Assembly: GCF_000745425.1 (NCBI RefSeq)
Contig: NZ_JQJH01000023.1
Location: 1-64,000 of the forward strand
Length of the DNA stretch: 64,000 nucleotides
Origin: Beijerinckia mobilis
GTDB lineage: Bacteria; Pseudomonadota; Alphaproteobacteria; Rhizobiales; Beijerinckiaceae
Reading direction: 5' to 3'
Shown here: piece by piece, positions 36,334-45,257 of the stretch
How the letters are laid out: every line of letters begins with the position of its first letter
Position numbering within the stretch: position 1 is the first letter of the stretch
Program-made: the position numbers and the translations under genes
The notes under the pieces: generated by a model
What the model saw: the letters and a program-made list of their open reading frames with translations, nothing else
Database searches by the model: none
Told to the model about the DNA's origin: nothing

Positions 36334-37640
36334 TAAATCCGCCCTGCTGAGATGAAAAAGCGAATGACAGAGGCATGCAGCTCGACCTCGGCTTGCGCCA
36401 GTGCGAGCTTGGCATTGAATGCGCTCTGATGAGCCCGTAAGACTTCTATCAATGACGATTCGTTCAGTTTCCAGGAGTTTTCGATATCATCGGCCCGTTT
36501 CGTCAATGCCGCGACAGCGGTTTTCGTATTCGTCAATGTGGCTGCAGCGGCCTTCTGCCGGGCGGTGACTCGTGCATATTCGATCCGCACCATCCGGCGA
36601 ACCAATTGCTCTTCCTTTTCCGCCGCCGTGAGTTTGTCTATCGCAGCTGTTTTCAACGGGACATTTTGTGCGTCGCTTGGAAGAGCCATATTGAATGTGA
36701 TGGCGGTACGTGTATCCCAGGGGCTACCGAATTGAATATCGCGGATTGCTGCGATGCCGATCTGTGGATTCGGCATGAATGATTTTTCCGCGAGGTGCAG
36801 ACGGTCACGCGCGTTGATAACGGATAGATGCGCGGCGAGCACGCGGGGGTCCTGATCCGGCTGCAAATGGGTTCCCTTTATTTGCGATTGTCGCAATGTC
36901 CGGAGATTATATGACCCCAGATCAGGGACTTGCGGGCCACCGAGAATTTCGCTGAGGGATGCCAGCGCGACGATTTTCTCCTCGTCGGCCATTTTCAATT
37001 GCGTATCTGCGGTGGCGACTTCCGCATCAATCGCGTTCTGATCAGTCGATGGCGCTTCTCCGGCCTGCACTTTTTTAGCGATTGTCCGTGCGAGGCTTTT
37101 TATCGTGCTCAACTGGTCGCCCGCAAATTCCTGTTTACGCTGTGCCAGAAAAACAGTTCCCGCGATATCGAGCAGTTTGACTGCCAGAGACATATGTTCG
37201 ACATGAAGCCGCTCTTGCAGCGCCTCAGATTCGGTTTGCGCAACCTGCACAGTTGCCTCACTCTGACCGGGAAGCCATAAGGGAACGGAAATGGCGCCCT
37301 GCCAGGTTGCATAGCCTTGGTGGCTCCCCACATATTTGTCACTGTAATAATCACCGCTCAAAATAGGGCCCGACGGGAATAGCGACTGCGCTGCGTCGGC
37401 ACGGGCGGCTGCCGAATGTTTGTTTGCCAGAAGGTCGATCCGGACAGGGTCTCTTTTCCAGGCAAGTTTCAATGCGTCGACAAATGAGACTTCCGCCGCA
37501 CGGCTAGATCCGTGTGTGGCAATCAAGACCAAGAGGACGCAAATGATCGATGGCTTCAACAGAGCGATTTTGAGGAGGGACGATATCACGGCAGAAATCA
37601 ATTCTTGGCTTTGGCATTTTGCATCATCGATTGCTTCCAT
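36333..37640 (-). CDS. Outer membrane efflux channel, TolC/CzcC family
   Basis: This 435-residue outer membrane factor has an N-terminal signal (LLKPSIICVLLVLIATHGSS, cleavage after SRAAE) and the two repeated helical hairpins of TolC proteins (AQSLFPSGPILSG..., SLIEVLRAHQSAFNAKLALA). It supplies the exit duct for the RND pump, with which it is in an operon: one-base overlap with the adaptor, then the pump. It is preceded by a small secreted protein gene 9 bases upstream. Confidence 0.9.
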   Translation of the reverse strand: MEAIDDAKCQSQELISAVISSLLKIALLKPSIICVLLVLIATHGSSRAAEVSFVDALKLAWKRDPVRIDLLANKHSAAARADAAQSLFPSGPILSGDYYSDKYVGSHQGYATWQGAISVPLWLPGQSEATVQVAQTESEALQERLHVEHMSLAVKLLDIAGTVFLAQRKQEFAGDQLSTIKSLARTIAKKVQAGEAPSTDQNAIDAEVATADTQLKMADEEKIVALASLSEILGGPQVPDLGSYNLRTLRQSQIKGTHLQPDQDPRVLAAHLSVINARDRLHLAEKSFMPNPQIGIAAIRDIQFGSPWDTRTAITFNMALPSDAQNVPLKTAAIDKLTAAEKEEQLVRRMVRIEYARVTARQKAAAATLTNTKTAVAALTKRADDIENSWKLNESSLIEVLRAHQSAFNAKLALAQAEVELHASVIRFFISAGRI

Positions 37641-37649
37641 GATATTTTA

Positions 37650-38318
37650 TTAATCATCAAGCGACAGTTGATCGGAAGAAGGTGTATCGGCAATGGCCTT
37701 GTTGTAGGCATAGCGTATGTCGCCGGCCATCATGGTGGGGTGTCCCATTGCAAATGGCGATAATGTTTTCCATGATCTTCCGACCAATCTCCCGCGGTGA
37801 TAGAGGGAAATAAAGATCTGACCGCGGTTCTGCGGAGGCGGTGAACGCTTAATCGTCACAATTGCCAGATACGAGGCGTGCTTTGGATCTTTAGACGTTA
37901 TTGCCCCGGTAATATTTGGACATGCGAGGGTTTGCCTGACGATCGTCGCGATTTCGCCGCTGGAATGACCATAATAGGAACTGTGGACTTCAACATGCGC
38001 ATGACATATTCGGCCGGGAGACGCGGCTTTGGCGTCCGGCATGGCCCACAGCGGAGAGACAGGCACGATCATTTGGCAAAGGGCTGTCAGAAAACACCCA
38101 AGGCGCGCGCCTCGTAATGATCGTGGAAAAGGGTTTCGTCGAAAAGATTTATATGAAAATTGTGTGTCGCGGATTGAACGTATAAAAATCGGTCGATGGG
38201 ATGACAAAGCCAACAAATTGCTTGTGTCCTTGGCGTTTGAAACGGACGGCAGTCTCGATGACGTCGCGGGAGCAATGAGATTGCACATGAATCTCTCTTG
38301 GAAAATGCGAGGTGACAT
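37650..38318 (-). CDS. Unknown exported protein at the head of the RND operon
   Basis: This frame of 222 residues ends 9 bases before the channel gene, so it is probably the operon's first gene. The first 75 residues are poorly structured, and a hydrophobic stretch LGCFLTALCQMIVPVSPLWA near residues 73-92 looks like a signal peptide, so the real start may lie internally. The remainder (about 130 residues, beginning CHAHVEVHSSYYGHS) contains several histidines, which would fit metal binding. That is only a suggestion. No family is recognised. Confidence 0.55.
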   Translation of the reverse strand: MSPRIFQERFMCNLIAPATSSRLPSVSNAKDTSNLLALSSHRPIFIRSIRDTQFSYKSFRRNPFPRSLRGARLGCFLTALCQMIVPVSPLWAMPDAKAASPGRICHAHVEVHSSYYGHSSGEIATIVRQTLACPNITGAITSKDPKHASYLAIVTIKRSPPPQNRGQIFISLYHRGRLVGRSWKTLSPFAMGHPTMMAGDIRYAYNKAIADTPSSDQLSLDD

Positions 38319-38661
38319 GTGAAAAATCGGGGCTTCCTGATCATCGTGATGAGAATGCGGGGAGCCGTATGATGGGCTTATACGTCAGATGGAGCGAGGG
38401 CCGGCAGTCAGGTTTCGCGGTGCCACGTGTCGGGAAAATCCTGACTTGCATGCTTCGTGCAGCTTTTTCGTCATGCCGACGCTGCTTTGTTGATATTGAA
38501 AGGCTCTTGAGGAGTTGGTCGAGATCGGGCGTTTGCGCCGTGTTTGTGAAGTGTGGCCGAAGGTTGGCGAGAAGGGAAACGGCGACGCCAGCGGTTTTAT
38601 GATGCGTCGAGGGAGACTTGAACCAATAGAAATACCAACGAAATGGAGAGCGCTTTTCGCG
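38319..38661. other. Divergent promoter region between the RND operon and the kinase gene
   Basis: About 340 bases separate the head of the RND operon and the chosen kinase start. The kinase frame remains open back to 38515, but that part is not coding-like. Promoters for both divergent units must lie here. I cannot identify a specific operator. Confidence 0.35.
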
Positions 38662-40818
38662 ATGCCTTTACGATTCCAAAGATTCATTAGACAAAAATCG
38701 CAGGATGTGGGGCCGCTATCGAGTCCCTTTTCCCTGGCATCGATGGCGCGCGCGCAAACAAAACATTCATTGATTCCGTTGCTGATGTCGGCGTCGATAC
38801 CTGTGCTTCTTTTTGCCGGTTGGATTGCCTATGGATCTGCGCAGCAGCAGCGCAAGGCCGTGCTCGATAAAGCGAGTGCAACGGCTGAGCTCGTGGGTGA
38901 GCGCATCATGGGTGATATCGAGACGCAGGTACAAATGGCTGCAACTTTGGCTTTATCGCCTTCTCTTGATCAGCCCGATCTTTCTGCTTTCTATCATGTT
39001 GCCAAAAGGATCGCCTTAGCACTTCCGCTTTGGGAATCGATCGAGCTTGATGATCTTGATGGATTACAGCTCATGAACACGATCCGGCCACTCAACAGCC
39101 AGTTGGGAGAGACTGGCGATAGGCAAAGTCTGGATCAGGTCATACAATCTCATCGGCCTGTCGTCGGAGGCGTTGGCGAAATCGGAAGGATATCGGGCCG
39201 ACGCCTCATCAAGATCCGGGTTCCCGTTATTCGTGATGGTCACATACGGTACGTTCTGACAGTTGCTCTTGCTGAAGATGCCGTCGCAAAGATTCTGCAT
39301 GACACAGGTGTACCCGAAGGTTGGGTTGGCGCCGTTTTTGACAAACAGGGTCATCTCATCGCGAGAACGACCAATGAGGAGCAGACTTTCATAAAGATGG
39401 CGGATCTCGCCATGCGTCACGCCATGGCGCAATCGACCGGCGGGCCTCAATTAGAAAAGCCGCCGGCAGACGTTGATATTGATACAGTCTTCAAGACAAT
39501 GCCGGGAGCGGGCGATTGGACTGTCCACCTCGCGATTCCAAGCGCAGTGTTAAATGGGCCGGTGCGGCGTGCCGTCATCGCAGTCGCGGGAGGAGTGGTA
39601 ACCAGCTTGTTTCTAGCGGTGGGTCTCGCAGTCCTGGTATCCACTGATATTGCAAGAAAGAGACGCCAACAGGAGCTTTACGCAGCTGCGGCGCTCAAAG
39701 TCAGCGAGGAGCGGGGGGCGCTGGCCATCGACGCTGCTGAACTTGGAACTTGGCGGTGGGATTTTGGCCAAAATAAATTGGCAGGATCACCACGGTGCCG
39801 GCTTCTGCTCGGCTTACAGCGTTCCTTGAAACTGAGGGAAACCTTATCGGCGGAACGGTTCCTTGCTCTTGTTGACCGCGATGATCGGGCGCGAGTCCTG
39901 GAAGCCGCCGAAGCGTGTTTTCGGGACGATCGCGCCTTTGAAGTCGAGTTTCGCGTGGCAGGTCCGGATGGGAGCTTCCGCTGGTTGCGCGCGCGGGGCA
40001 GGACGGTGTTGCGGGATCAAGATGTGATTTTTGGCGTCCTCGCCGATGTCACCTCAGAGAAATATGCGGAGGCGGACCGATTGAAATTGTTACGACGTCT
40101 GGCTGAAGCCCAGGAGGAAGTGCAGGCGCGGATTGCGCGGGAGTTACATGATCAGGTCGGGCAGACAGTCACAGGATTATCACTTGGCCTCAAAGGGCTT
40201 GAGCGTGCCTTAAATTATGGTGAAGGCTGGGAGCAGGACAAACTGCATGATCTGGTTCATTCCCTCCAGCTCATGACAGCCGAAATTGGTCGTGATATTC
40301 ATAGTGTTGCCGTCAATCTCCGGCCGACATCCCTCGATGATCTCGGTCTCTATCGCGCGCTTTCCGCTTATGTGACCGAATGGAGCCAGCGGTATGATGT
40401 TTCAGTCGATTTTCAGGCTATTGGCGCTATCGGAGACGGCTTTGGACGGGAAGTGGACACGGTCATCTACCGTGTCTTGCAAGAAGCTCTCACCAATATC
40501 CTCAAGCATGCCGCGGCCAAAGTCGTCGGTATCATTTTGGAAAGACGTGAGCGGGAAATCAGATTGCTCATCGAGGATGACGGATCCGGTTTCGATCCTC
40601 GCCAGTTGAATCGTATTTTCAATCGCGATGATATGGTGAGAAGACGCAGTCTCGGCCTTTCGGGTATGCAAGAGCGATTGATGCTTATCGGCGGTGTGTT
40701 ACAAGTCGAATCCTCTCCCGGACAGGGAGCAACGCTGTTCATCCGGATACCAATTCCTCAATCCACGGGTAATTCCAGCCTTGGCATGGGTAGTAATCGT
40801 GAATCGGAAACAGTCTAG
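38662..40818 (+). CDS. Hybrid-free sensor histidine kinase, NarL type (HisKA_3)
   Basis: This membrane kinase of about 718 residues has a first membrane helix (LIPLLMSASIPVLLFAGWIAYG), a periplasmic sensory region of about 230 residues of CHASE or dCACHE type (with GRRLIKIRVPVIRDGHIRYV), a second helix (VIAVAGGVVTSLFLAVGLAV), a PAS fold (GTWRWDFGQ...FRVAGPDGSFRWLRARG), then the HisKA_3 box RIARELHDQVGQT with the phosphorylated His and an ATPase domain with LQEALTNILKHA and IEDDGSGFD. The start is uncertain: 38599 and 38743 are alternatives. It is followed 65 bases on by its likely regulator and is divergent from the metal efflux operon, which it may control. Confidence 0.92.
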   Translation: MPLRFQRFIRQKSQDVGPLSSPFSLASMARAQTKHSLIPLLMSASIPVLLFAGWIAYGSAQQQRKAVLDKASATAELVGERIMGDIETQVQMAATLALSPSLDQPDLSAFYHVAKRIALALPLWESIELDDLDGLQLMNTIRPLNSQLGETGDRQSLDQVIQSHRPVVGGVGEIGRISGRRLIKIRVPVIRDGHIRYVLTVALAEDAVAKILHDTGVPEGWVGAVFDKQGHLIARTTNEEQTFIKMADLAMRHAMAQSTGGPQLEKPPADVDIDTVFKTMPGAGDWTVHLAIPSAVLNGPVRRAVIAVAGGVVTSLFLAVGLAVLVSTDIARKRRQQELYAAAALKVSEERGALAIDAAELGTWRWDFGQNKLAGSPRCRLLLGLQRSLKLRETLSAERFLALVDRDDRARVLEAAEACFRDDRAFEVEFRVAGPDGSFRWLRARGRTVLRDQDVIFGVLADVTSEKYAEADRLKLLRRLAEAQEEVQARIARELHDQVGQTVTGLSLGLKGLERALNYGEGWEQDKLHDLVHSLQLMTAEIGRDIHSVAVNLRPTSLDDLGLYRALSAYVTEWSQRYDVSVDFQAIGAIGDGFGREVDTVIYRVLQEALTNILKHAAAKVVGIILERREREIRLLIEDDGSGFDPRQLNRIFNRDDMVRRRSLGLSGMQERLMLIGGVLQVESSPGQGATLFIRIPIPQSTGNSSLGMGSNRESETV

Positions 40819-40883
40819 GATCATTGCTCTTCTACGAGAAGATATTGAATTATTCCCCGCCTCAGCAGACATTACGGAATGAT

Positions 40884-41549
40884 ATGAAGTCGAACAATCG
40901 TATCAGAGTTGTATTGGCAGATGATCACCCTGTCGTGCTTGCCGGTATTCGTGCATTGTTGCAAGCCGTCCCAGATATAGAATTGATCGGTGAGGTGGCG
41001 GATGGCGCGGAGGCTTTGACATTAATCGAGACACAAAAGCCGGATGTCGCCATACTCGATATTTCCATGCCGGGCCTCAACGGAATTGAGCTGTCGCGTC
41101 GTCTCAGTGAAACATGTCCCACCGTAAAAATCATTGCTTTGACTGTTCATGAGGACCGTGCTTATGTGAAGCCGTTGATCCAGGCAGGTGCTCAAGGATA
41201 TCTTTTGAAGAGATCGGCTGCCGAAGACCTTATACGTGCCGTGAACGCTGTCGCTGCTGGTGGAATGTATCTAGACCCGGCAATCGTCAGCAATGCACTC
41301 TCAGGTGGTGAATTGTCGTCTGTCACTCCAACACCCGACGTCACTCTTAGCCCTCGAGAGGAAGATGTTCTCAAGGCAATAGCACAGGGTTTCAGTAATA
41401 AGGAGATCGCCGCTTCTTTGCAGCTTAGCACGAAGACGATCGAAACTTACAAGGCACGTGCCGCCGACAAGCTCAATCTGAAATCGAGAGCGGAAATCGT
41501 CCGTTATGGTGTTGCGAAAGGATGGCTGGCGTCTGGCGAAGAAAAATGA
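40884..41549 (+). CDS. Response regulator, NarL/FixJ family
   Basis: This 221-residue regulator has a receiver domain with the acidic pocket LADDHPVV, the phospho-acceptor D59 in VAILDISMPGLNG and the conserved K in GYLLKRSA, followed by a LuxR-type HTH (LSPREEDVLKAIAQGFSNKEI...LSTKTIETYKARAADKL). Pairing with the HisKA_3 kinase directly upstream is the usual arrangement for this class. Targets are unknown. The divergent RND efflux operon is the obvious candidate. Confidence 0.95.
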   Translation: MKSNNRIRVVLADDHPVVLAGIRALLQAVPDIELIGEVADGAEALTLIETQKPDVAILDISMPGLNGIELSRRLSETCPTVKIIALTVHEDRAYVKPLIQAGAQGYLLKRSAAEDLIRAVNAVAAGGMYLDPAIVSNALSGGELSSVTPTPDVTLSPREEDVLKAIAQGFSNKEIAASLQLSTKTIETYKARAADKLNLKSRAEIVRYGVAKGWLASGEEK

Positions 41550-41686
41550 CGATATCAAACACAGGGCTGCTCTATGTGTCCGTAGCGGTATCACGGCATT
41601 GCATTTTTTCCCGGGCTGATCGAGGCGAGTGCATCCATAATTCCAGAAATGTATGCCCATTGCGGCCTGGGAGCATTAGTGTATGC

Positions 41687-42934
41687 CTAGTCCTGTTTCC
41701 AGGACTGCGCGAATGTCTCCAGGGCCGAACCGATTTCGTCGGCAATCGCTGGTGCGCTGGTCAAGCAGGGAAAAAATTTCACGACAGAGGGGGCTATGGT
41801 TGATGTGCTGTGGCACAGGACATTCTTTTGGAACAGACCCTTCTGGATGCATGAGGCTGCGCAGGGATTTCTCAACCCCAATGCGGCAATGCCACCGCGA
41901 ACCCAGGCGATGCGGTAGAAATCAGGAAATTGCTCGGCGAGTAATGTGAAACGCGCCTGGACGGCCGCTTCCAGGCGAGCGACATTTGCAGAAAGATCCG
42001 ACCGCCGGGCGATCTCCAGCACCTTCATGGCGAGTCTCGCAGCGATAGGGCTTCCTGCCAGGCTCGCCATATAACCCCAATGATTTTCATTGAGACAGCG
42101 GTCATAAATGTCCTGTCTCGCGATCAAGGCGCCGACGGGATAATAGCCGCCGCCGAGCCCCTTACCGGCAATGAGAATGTCCGGCTCGATCCCGGCGGAT
42201 GACCCCATCCACAGCCCGCCTGATCGGCCAAGCCCGGTTCGCGTCTCGTCGAGAATGAGCAGCGCTCCGCGCTGATCGCAAAGGTGCCGGATGCCTTGCA
42301 GAAATTCTGCGGACGCGGGTTCGAATGTCTCATAATTCATCGGTTCGAGGATGATTGCCGCGCAGGTCTCGTCCAGGCCTTGTTCAATGCCGCCGATATC
42401 GCCATAGTCGGGAAAGAAGAGGCTGCTATCCCGTGGCAAGGAATAGTGGTCGACCAGTCCTTCTTCGATGGAACCCGTCGCCAAAGCACCGAAACCGCTG
42501 TGGCCATGATATCCGTGACGGAAGGCCAGCACTTTCTTGCGGCCGGTGACACGAAACGACCACATGATGGCGGCATCGACGGCGTCGGACGCGCTCAACG
42601 TCAGAAGCGATCGGCAGTCCGTTATGGGCGCGTCCAATTCATTGAGGGCATCCTGGAATGCGAGGGCCTCCGCGGTCGGCATGGTCCACATGCCGGCATC
42701 GAGCGTTTCGAGACTATCGATAAGGCATTGTCTGATTTCCGGATTGCAATGGCCGAGAGAATGGACCCCGCCACAATTGCCGCAATCGAGAATCCGTTTT
42801 GTGTTCTCCACATTCCACAAATAGGAGCCTTCACGCCGTCCAACGACGAATGCGCTTCCGGGCTCGCTTTGCAGATTGGCCAGAAAGCGCCAGTGACGCT
42901 GACGATAGGCGTTCACGATGTCTTGCGACTTCAT
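41687..42934 (-). CDS. Class III aminotransferase
   Basis: This 415-residue PLP enzyme of the ornithine/GABA/diaminobutyrate aminotransferase class has the PLP lysine in ILIAGKGLGGGYYPVGAL, the LILDETRTGLGRSGGLW block and the phosphate-binding SASDAVDAAIMWSF and RHGYHGHSG regions. The substrate cannot be decided. The C-terminal 60 residues contain an unusual Ser/Cys-rich stretch (NPCAASCIQKGLFQKNVLCH) where family members usually have a small barrel. An XRE-cupin regulator gene lies immediately upstream in the same direction, a layout seen for polyamine or amino acid catabolic enzymes. Confidence 0.9.
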   Translation of the reverse strand: MKSQDIVNAYRQRHWRFLANLQSEPGSAFVVGRREGSYLWNVENTKRILDCGNCGGVHSLGHCNPEIRQCLIDSLETLDAGMWTMPTAEALAFQDALNELDAPITDCRSLLTLSASDAVDAAIMWSFRVTGRKKVLAFRHGYHGHSGFGALATGSIEEGLVDHYSLPRDSSLFFPDYGDIGGIEQGLDETCAAIILEPMNYETFEPASAEFLQGIRHLCDQRGALLILDETRTGLGRSGGLWMGSSAGIEPDILIAGKGLGGGYYPVGALIARQDIYDRCLNENHWGYMASLAGSPIAARLAMKVLEIARRSDLSANVARLEAAVQARFTLLAEQFPDFYRIAWVRGGIAALGLRNPCAASCIQKGLFQKNVLCHSTSTIAPSVVKFFPCLTSAPAIADEIGSALETFAQSWKQD

Positions 42935-43058
42935 CGATCCGGTCCCGGATGGGCGATGATCGCCCGGGAAAATGGGTGTTGGCGCACTCGTTCTATCATG
43001 TGCAAGAGAGATATGCTTTTCCTGATTGAATATCGTTGTTTTGTTTATTCTCTTTTTG

Positions 43059-43676
43059 TTATTCCATGGCGGCGGCTTTGAGGATACAGACCATGACCGC
43101 CGACGCAGGTTTCGTTGTGGCATTGCGGATGACATGGGGACGATCACAGCGATAGCGCAGCGTTTCTCCCGCTTTGACGCGCTCGACGACGCCGCCGACC
43201 TCGATATCGAGTTCCCCTTCATTCACCGACACGCTCTCGACCGAGCCGCGTTGATGGGCCTCAGATTCCAGAATACCGCCCGGATCCGCGGCGAACTCAT
43301 ACCATTGCAGCCATTCGACGGTCTTGATCCAGCCGATGATCGCCAATCGGCATTTTCCGTCATCGGAAACGAGAATGGGCGTATCGCCCTTGGAGGTCTT
43401 TTCGAGGAAAGGTTCTTCCTCGGTCGCCTGTAAAACACGCTCGATCGACACATCGAGCGCCTGCGAAAGCCGCCAGATGGTCGCAAGCGTCGGGTTGGTC
43501 TCATTACGTTCGATCTGGCTGATGATTGATTTCGCGACGCCTGATTGCTCGGATAATTCCGACAGCGAAAGATTATAAGCCTTGCGCAGGCGCTGCACAG
43601 TCTTGCCGAGCTGGCTCGACAGGGCGGCAGCACCAGCCTCCAGAACCTTTACCTTGTCGCGTCCCTCGATTCCCAT
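43059..43676 (-). CDS. XRE-family regulator with C-terminal cupin domain
   Basis: This 205-residue transcription factor has an N-terminal helix-turn-helix (LGKTVQRLRKAYNLSLSELS, SGVAKSIISQIERNETNPTL) and a C-terminal cupin barrel (SVNEGELDIEVGG, CDRPHVIRNAT). PuuR-like XRE-cupin regulators sense small metabolites through the cupin and often repress the neighbouring catabolic genes, so the downstream aminotransferase is the probable target. A GTG at 43703 is an alternative start. Confidence 0.9.
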   Translation of the reverse strand: MGIEGRDKVKVLEAGAAALSSQLGKTVQRLRKAYNLSLSELSEQSGVAKSIISQIERNETNPTLATIWRLSQALDVSIERVLQATEEEPFLEKTSKGDTPILVSDDGKCRLAIIGWIKTVEWLQWYEFAADPGGILESEAHQRGSVESVSVNEGELDIEVGGVVERVKAGETLRYRCDRPHVIRNATTKPASAVMVCILKAAAME

Positions 43677-43761
43677 GAAGCTTCGGCCCTTCCACTGCGG
43701 CACTGGGCTGAAAGACTAACCGATTTTGTTTGGAATATCGAACGAAACTTCTTGTAGACTT

Positions 43762-44597
43762 TCACGAAGCGGGATGGCTGAGCAAACCTTCATCGATACT
43801 GGCTGATTTGATGAGGGCAAAAACCTTCGGTCCGTTTTGCAGGTTCATATCTTCGACGGCCTGCCGCGTCACCGTCACCGCGAGGCGATCGCGTCCCTCG
43901 AGCGTGACCAGGACGCGCGCAAAAGGCCCCTTGTTCTCGATTGACGAGACGGTGCCGGAAAGGATTGCGCGGATGCCGAGGGGCCGCAAGCTTCCGTCGA
44001 GAGAACGACGGCTGTTTCTGCAATGGCGACCCTGACTTGACCGGAGAGTTCGACCGCGCCGCCGATCCATATCTGGCCGGCAGGATGCTGGAGCTCTGTC
44101 ATCTCATGGACGGGATCGTGGCGCAGGACCTCGGCGGTCACGACGGATACGCTGTCGAAACGGTCTTCCAGCGAGGCGGAATCGGTAAAGACCTCGTCCG
44201 GCGTGCCGATCATTTTGACTTGGCCAGCGTCCAGCATCACGACGCGGGAGGCGAGGCGAATGACTTCCTCGATCGAATGGGAAACATAGATGATCGGGCG
44301 GCCGTAAAGCAGATTTCGCCGAACGCTGAGAGGCGGAAAGAGATTTGAATCCTGGAAGACGACACCGATGTGGCGCTGGTGCGGCGGCAGGAAAATCTTC
44401 TGCGCCGTATCGACGAGCACATTGCCGTCGAGGCGGATGAGCCTCTCGTCTGGCTTCAGGAGGCCCGTGATGAGGTTGAGCGTGATGGATTTGTCGCAGC
44501 CGGAGCGACCGAACAATGCGGTGAGACCCTGTCCGCATCCGAAGGCAACTTTGGGCTTGAGCGTCTCGACCGCGAGACCGGCGTCGACTTCTATCAT
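43762..44597 (-). pseudogene. modC: Decayed molybdate ABC transporter ATPase (modC remnant)
   Basis: The translation follows ModC but is damaged in several ways. Walker A reads GRSGCDKS instead of GxSGxGKT. The sequence jumps from RRNLLYGR straight to PIIYVSHSIEEV, so about 80 residues containing the LSGGE signature and Walker B are missing. Near 43980 a one-base frameshift moves the C-terminal Mop/TOBE domain (LGIRAILSGTVSSIENKGP, LEGRDRLAVTVTRQAVEDMN) into another frame. With no signature or Walker B it cannot be a working transporter ATPase. It overlaps the modB remnant by four bases as in intact modBC operons. Confidence 0.85.
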
Positions 44598-44836
44598 TTG
44601 ACCCCCGACACACGCTGTTCCGCGAGACGCTGAATGATTTCCGAGGAAACCAGCGCGATGAGAGCGATAATCATGGCGATCATGGTAAGCCGCATGGCTC
44701 CTTCGTCCCAGTCGGGAACCTGCGTGAATGTATAGATTGCAGCCGAAATGGTCTGGGTCTCTCCCGGAATATTGGACACGAAGGTGATGGTGGCGCCAAA
44801 TTCACCGAAGGCGTTTCCTAAAGAAACAAGAGTCAT
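44594..44836 (-). pseudogene. modB: Truncated molybdate permease (modB C-terminal remnant)
   Basis: Only about the last 80 residues of the usual 220-240 remain. They contain the ModB motif LGNAFGEFGATITFVSNIPG and a final membrane helix (MIAMIIALIALVSSEII). The break lies at about 44830, next to a perfect 35-bp palindrome. The frame continues a few codons into the palindrome, but those residues are not ModB. The periplasmic binding protein gene modA is absent from the window. Confidence 0.85.
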
Positions 44837-44839
44837 TTT

Positions 44840-44874
44840 ATTTGCATAGGATCGCGAAGCGATCCTATGCAAAT
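44840..44874. repeat. Perfect 35-bp palindrome at the modB break
   Basis: ATTTGCATAGGATCGC and GCGATCCTATGCAAAT form a perfect 16-bp inverted repeat around GAA. It has no T-run, so it is not a typical terminator. Its position exactly where modB homology stops suggests a rearrangement scar, a short mobile element or a recombination site. Confidence 0.7.
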
Positions 44875-45257
44875 CAAGAAAGTGCAGGGGGCAAGCGATA
44901 GACCGGAAAATCGTCAGGCGAAAGGCTCAATACAATCGTCGTTTACGATCAAGCAGGAACTTTATGAAGGTGTGGAGCCTCGTGGCGCCTTCATTACGAA
45001 CGTAATGCAATGATCAAACGGGGTTGAGGACGCCACTCTTTTTTAATCTGTGCAGTTTTCAAAACATTGGAACACGTACAGATAATGGAATCCGTGGAAA
45101 TCTTTTGTTGTTTCCTCGTCGTCTGCCCGTTGGCTTTATCAATCAGTTGTCCAATCGTGAAGGATACCACCGGCGTCACCTAAATGAAGGCGGCTTCCGG
45201 ATTCAGAAGAATCGCCGTCGCTCTTCACGGGGAGTGCGTGCGACTTGTCCTTCTGCG
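44875..45257. other. 380-base gap between the mod remnants and the TPR gene
   Basis: I see no gene and no recognisable remainder of modA or of the missing part of modB. It is downstream of the TPR gene on the minus strand. Confidence 0.4.

Noticed and set aside
43731-44900. Functional modBC operon
   Set aside because: ModC lacks the signature and Walker B motifs and is frameshifted, and ModB is truncated. I call both pseudogenes.
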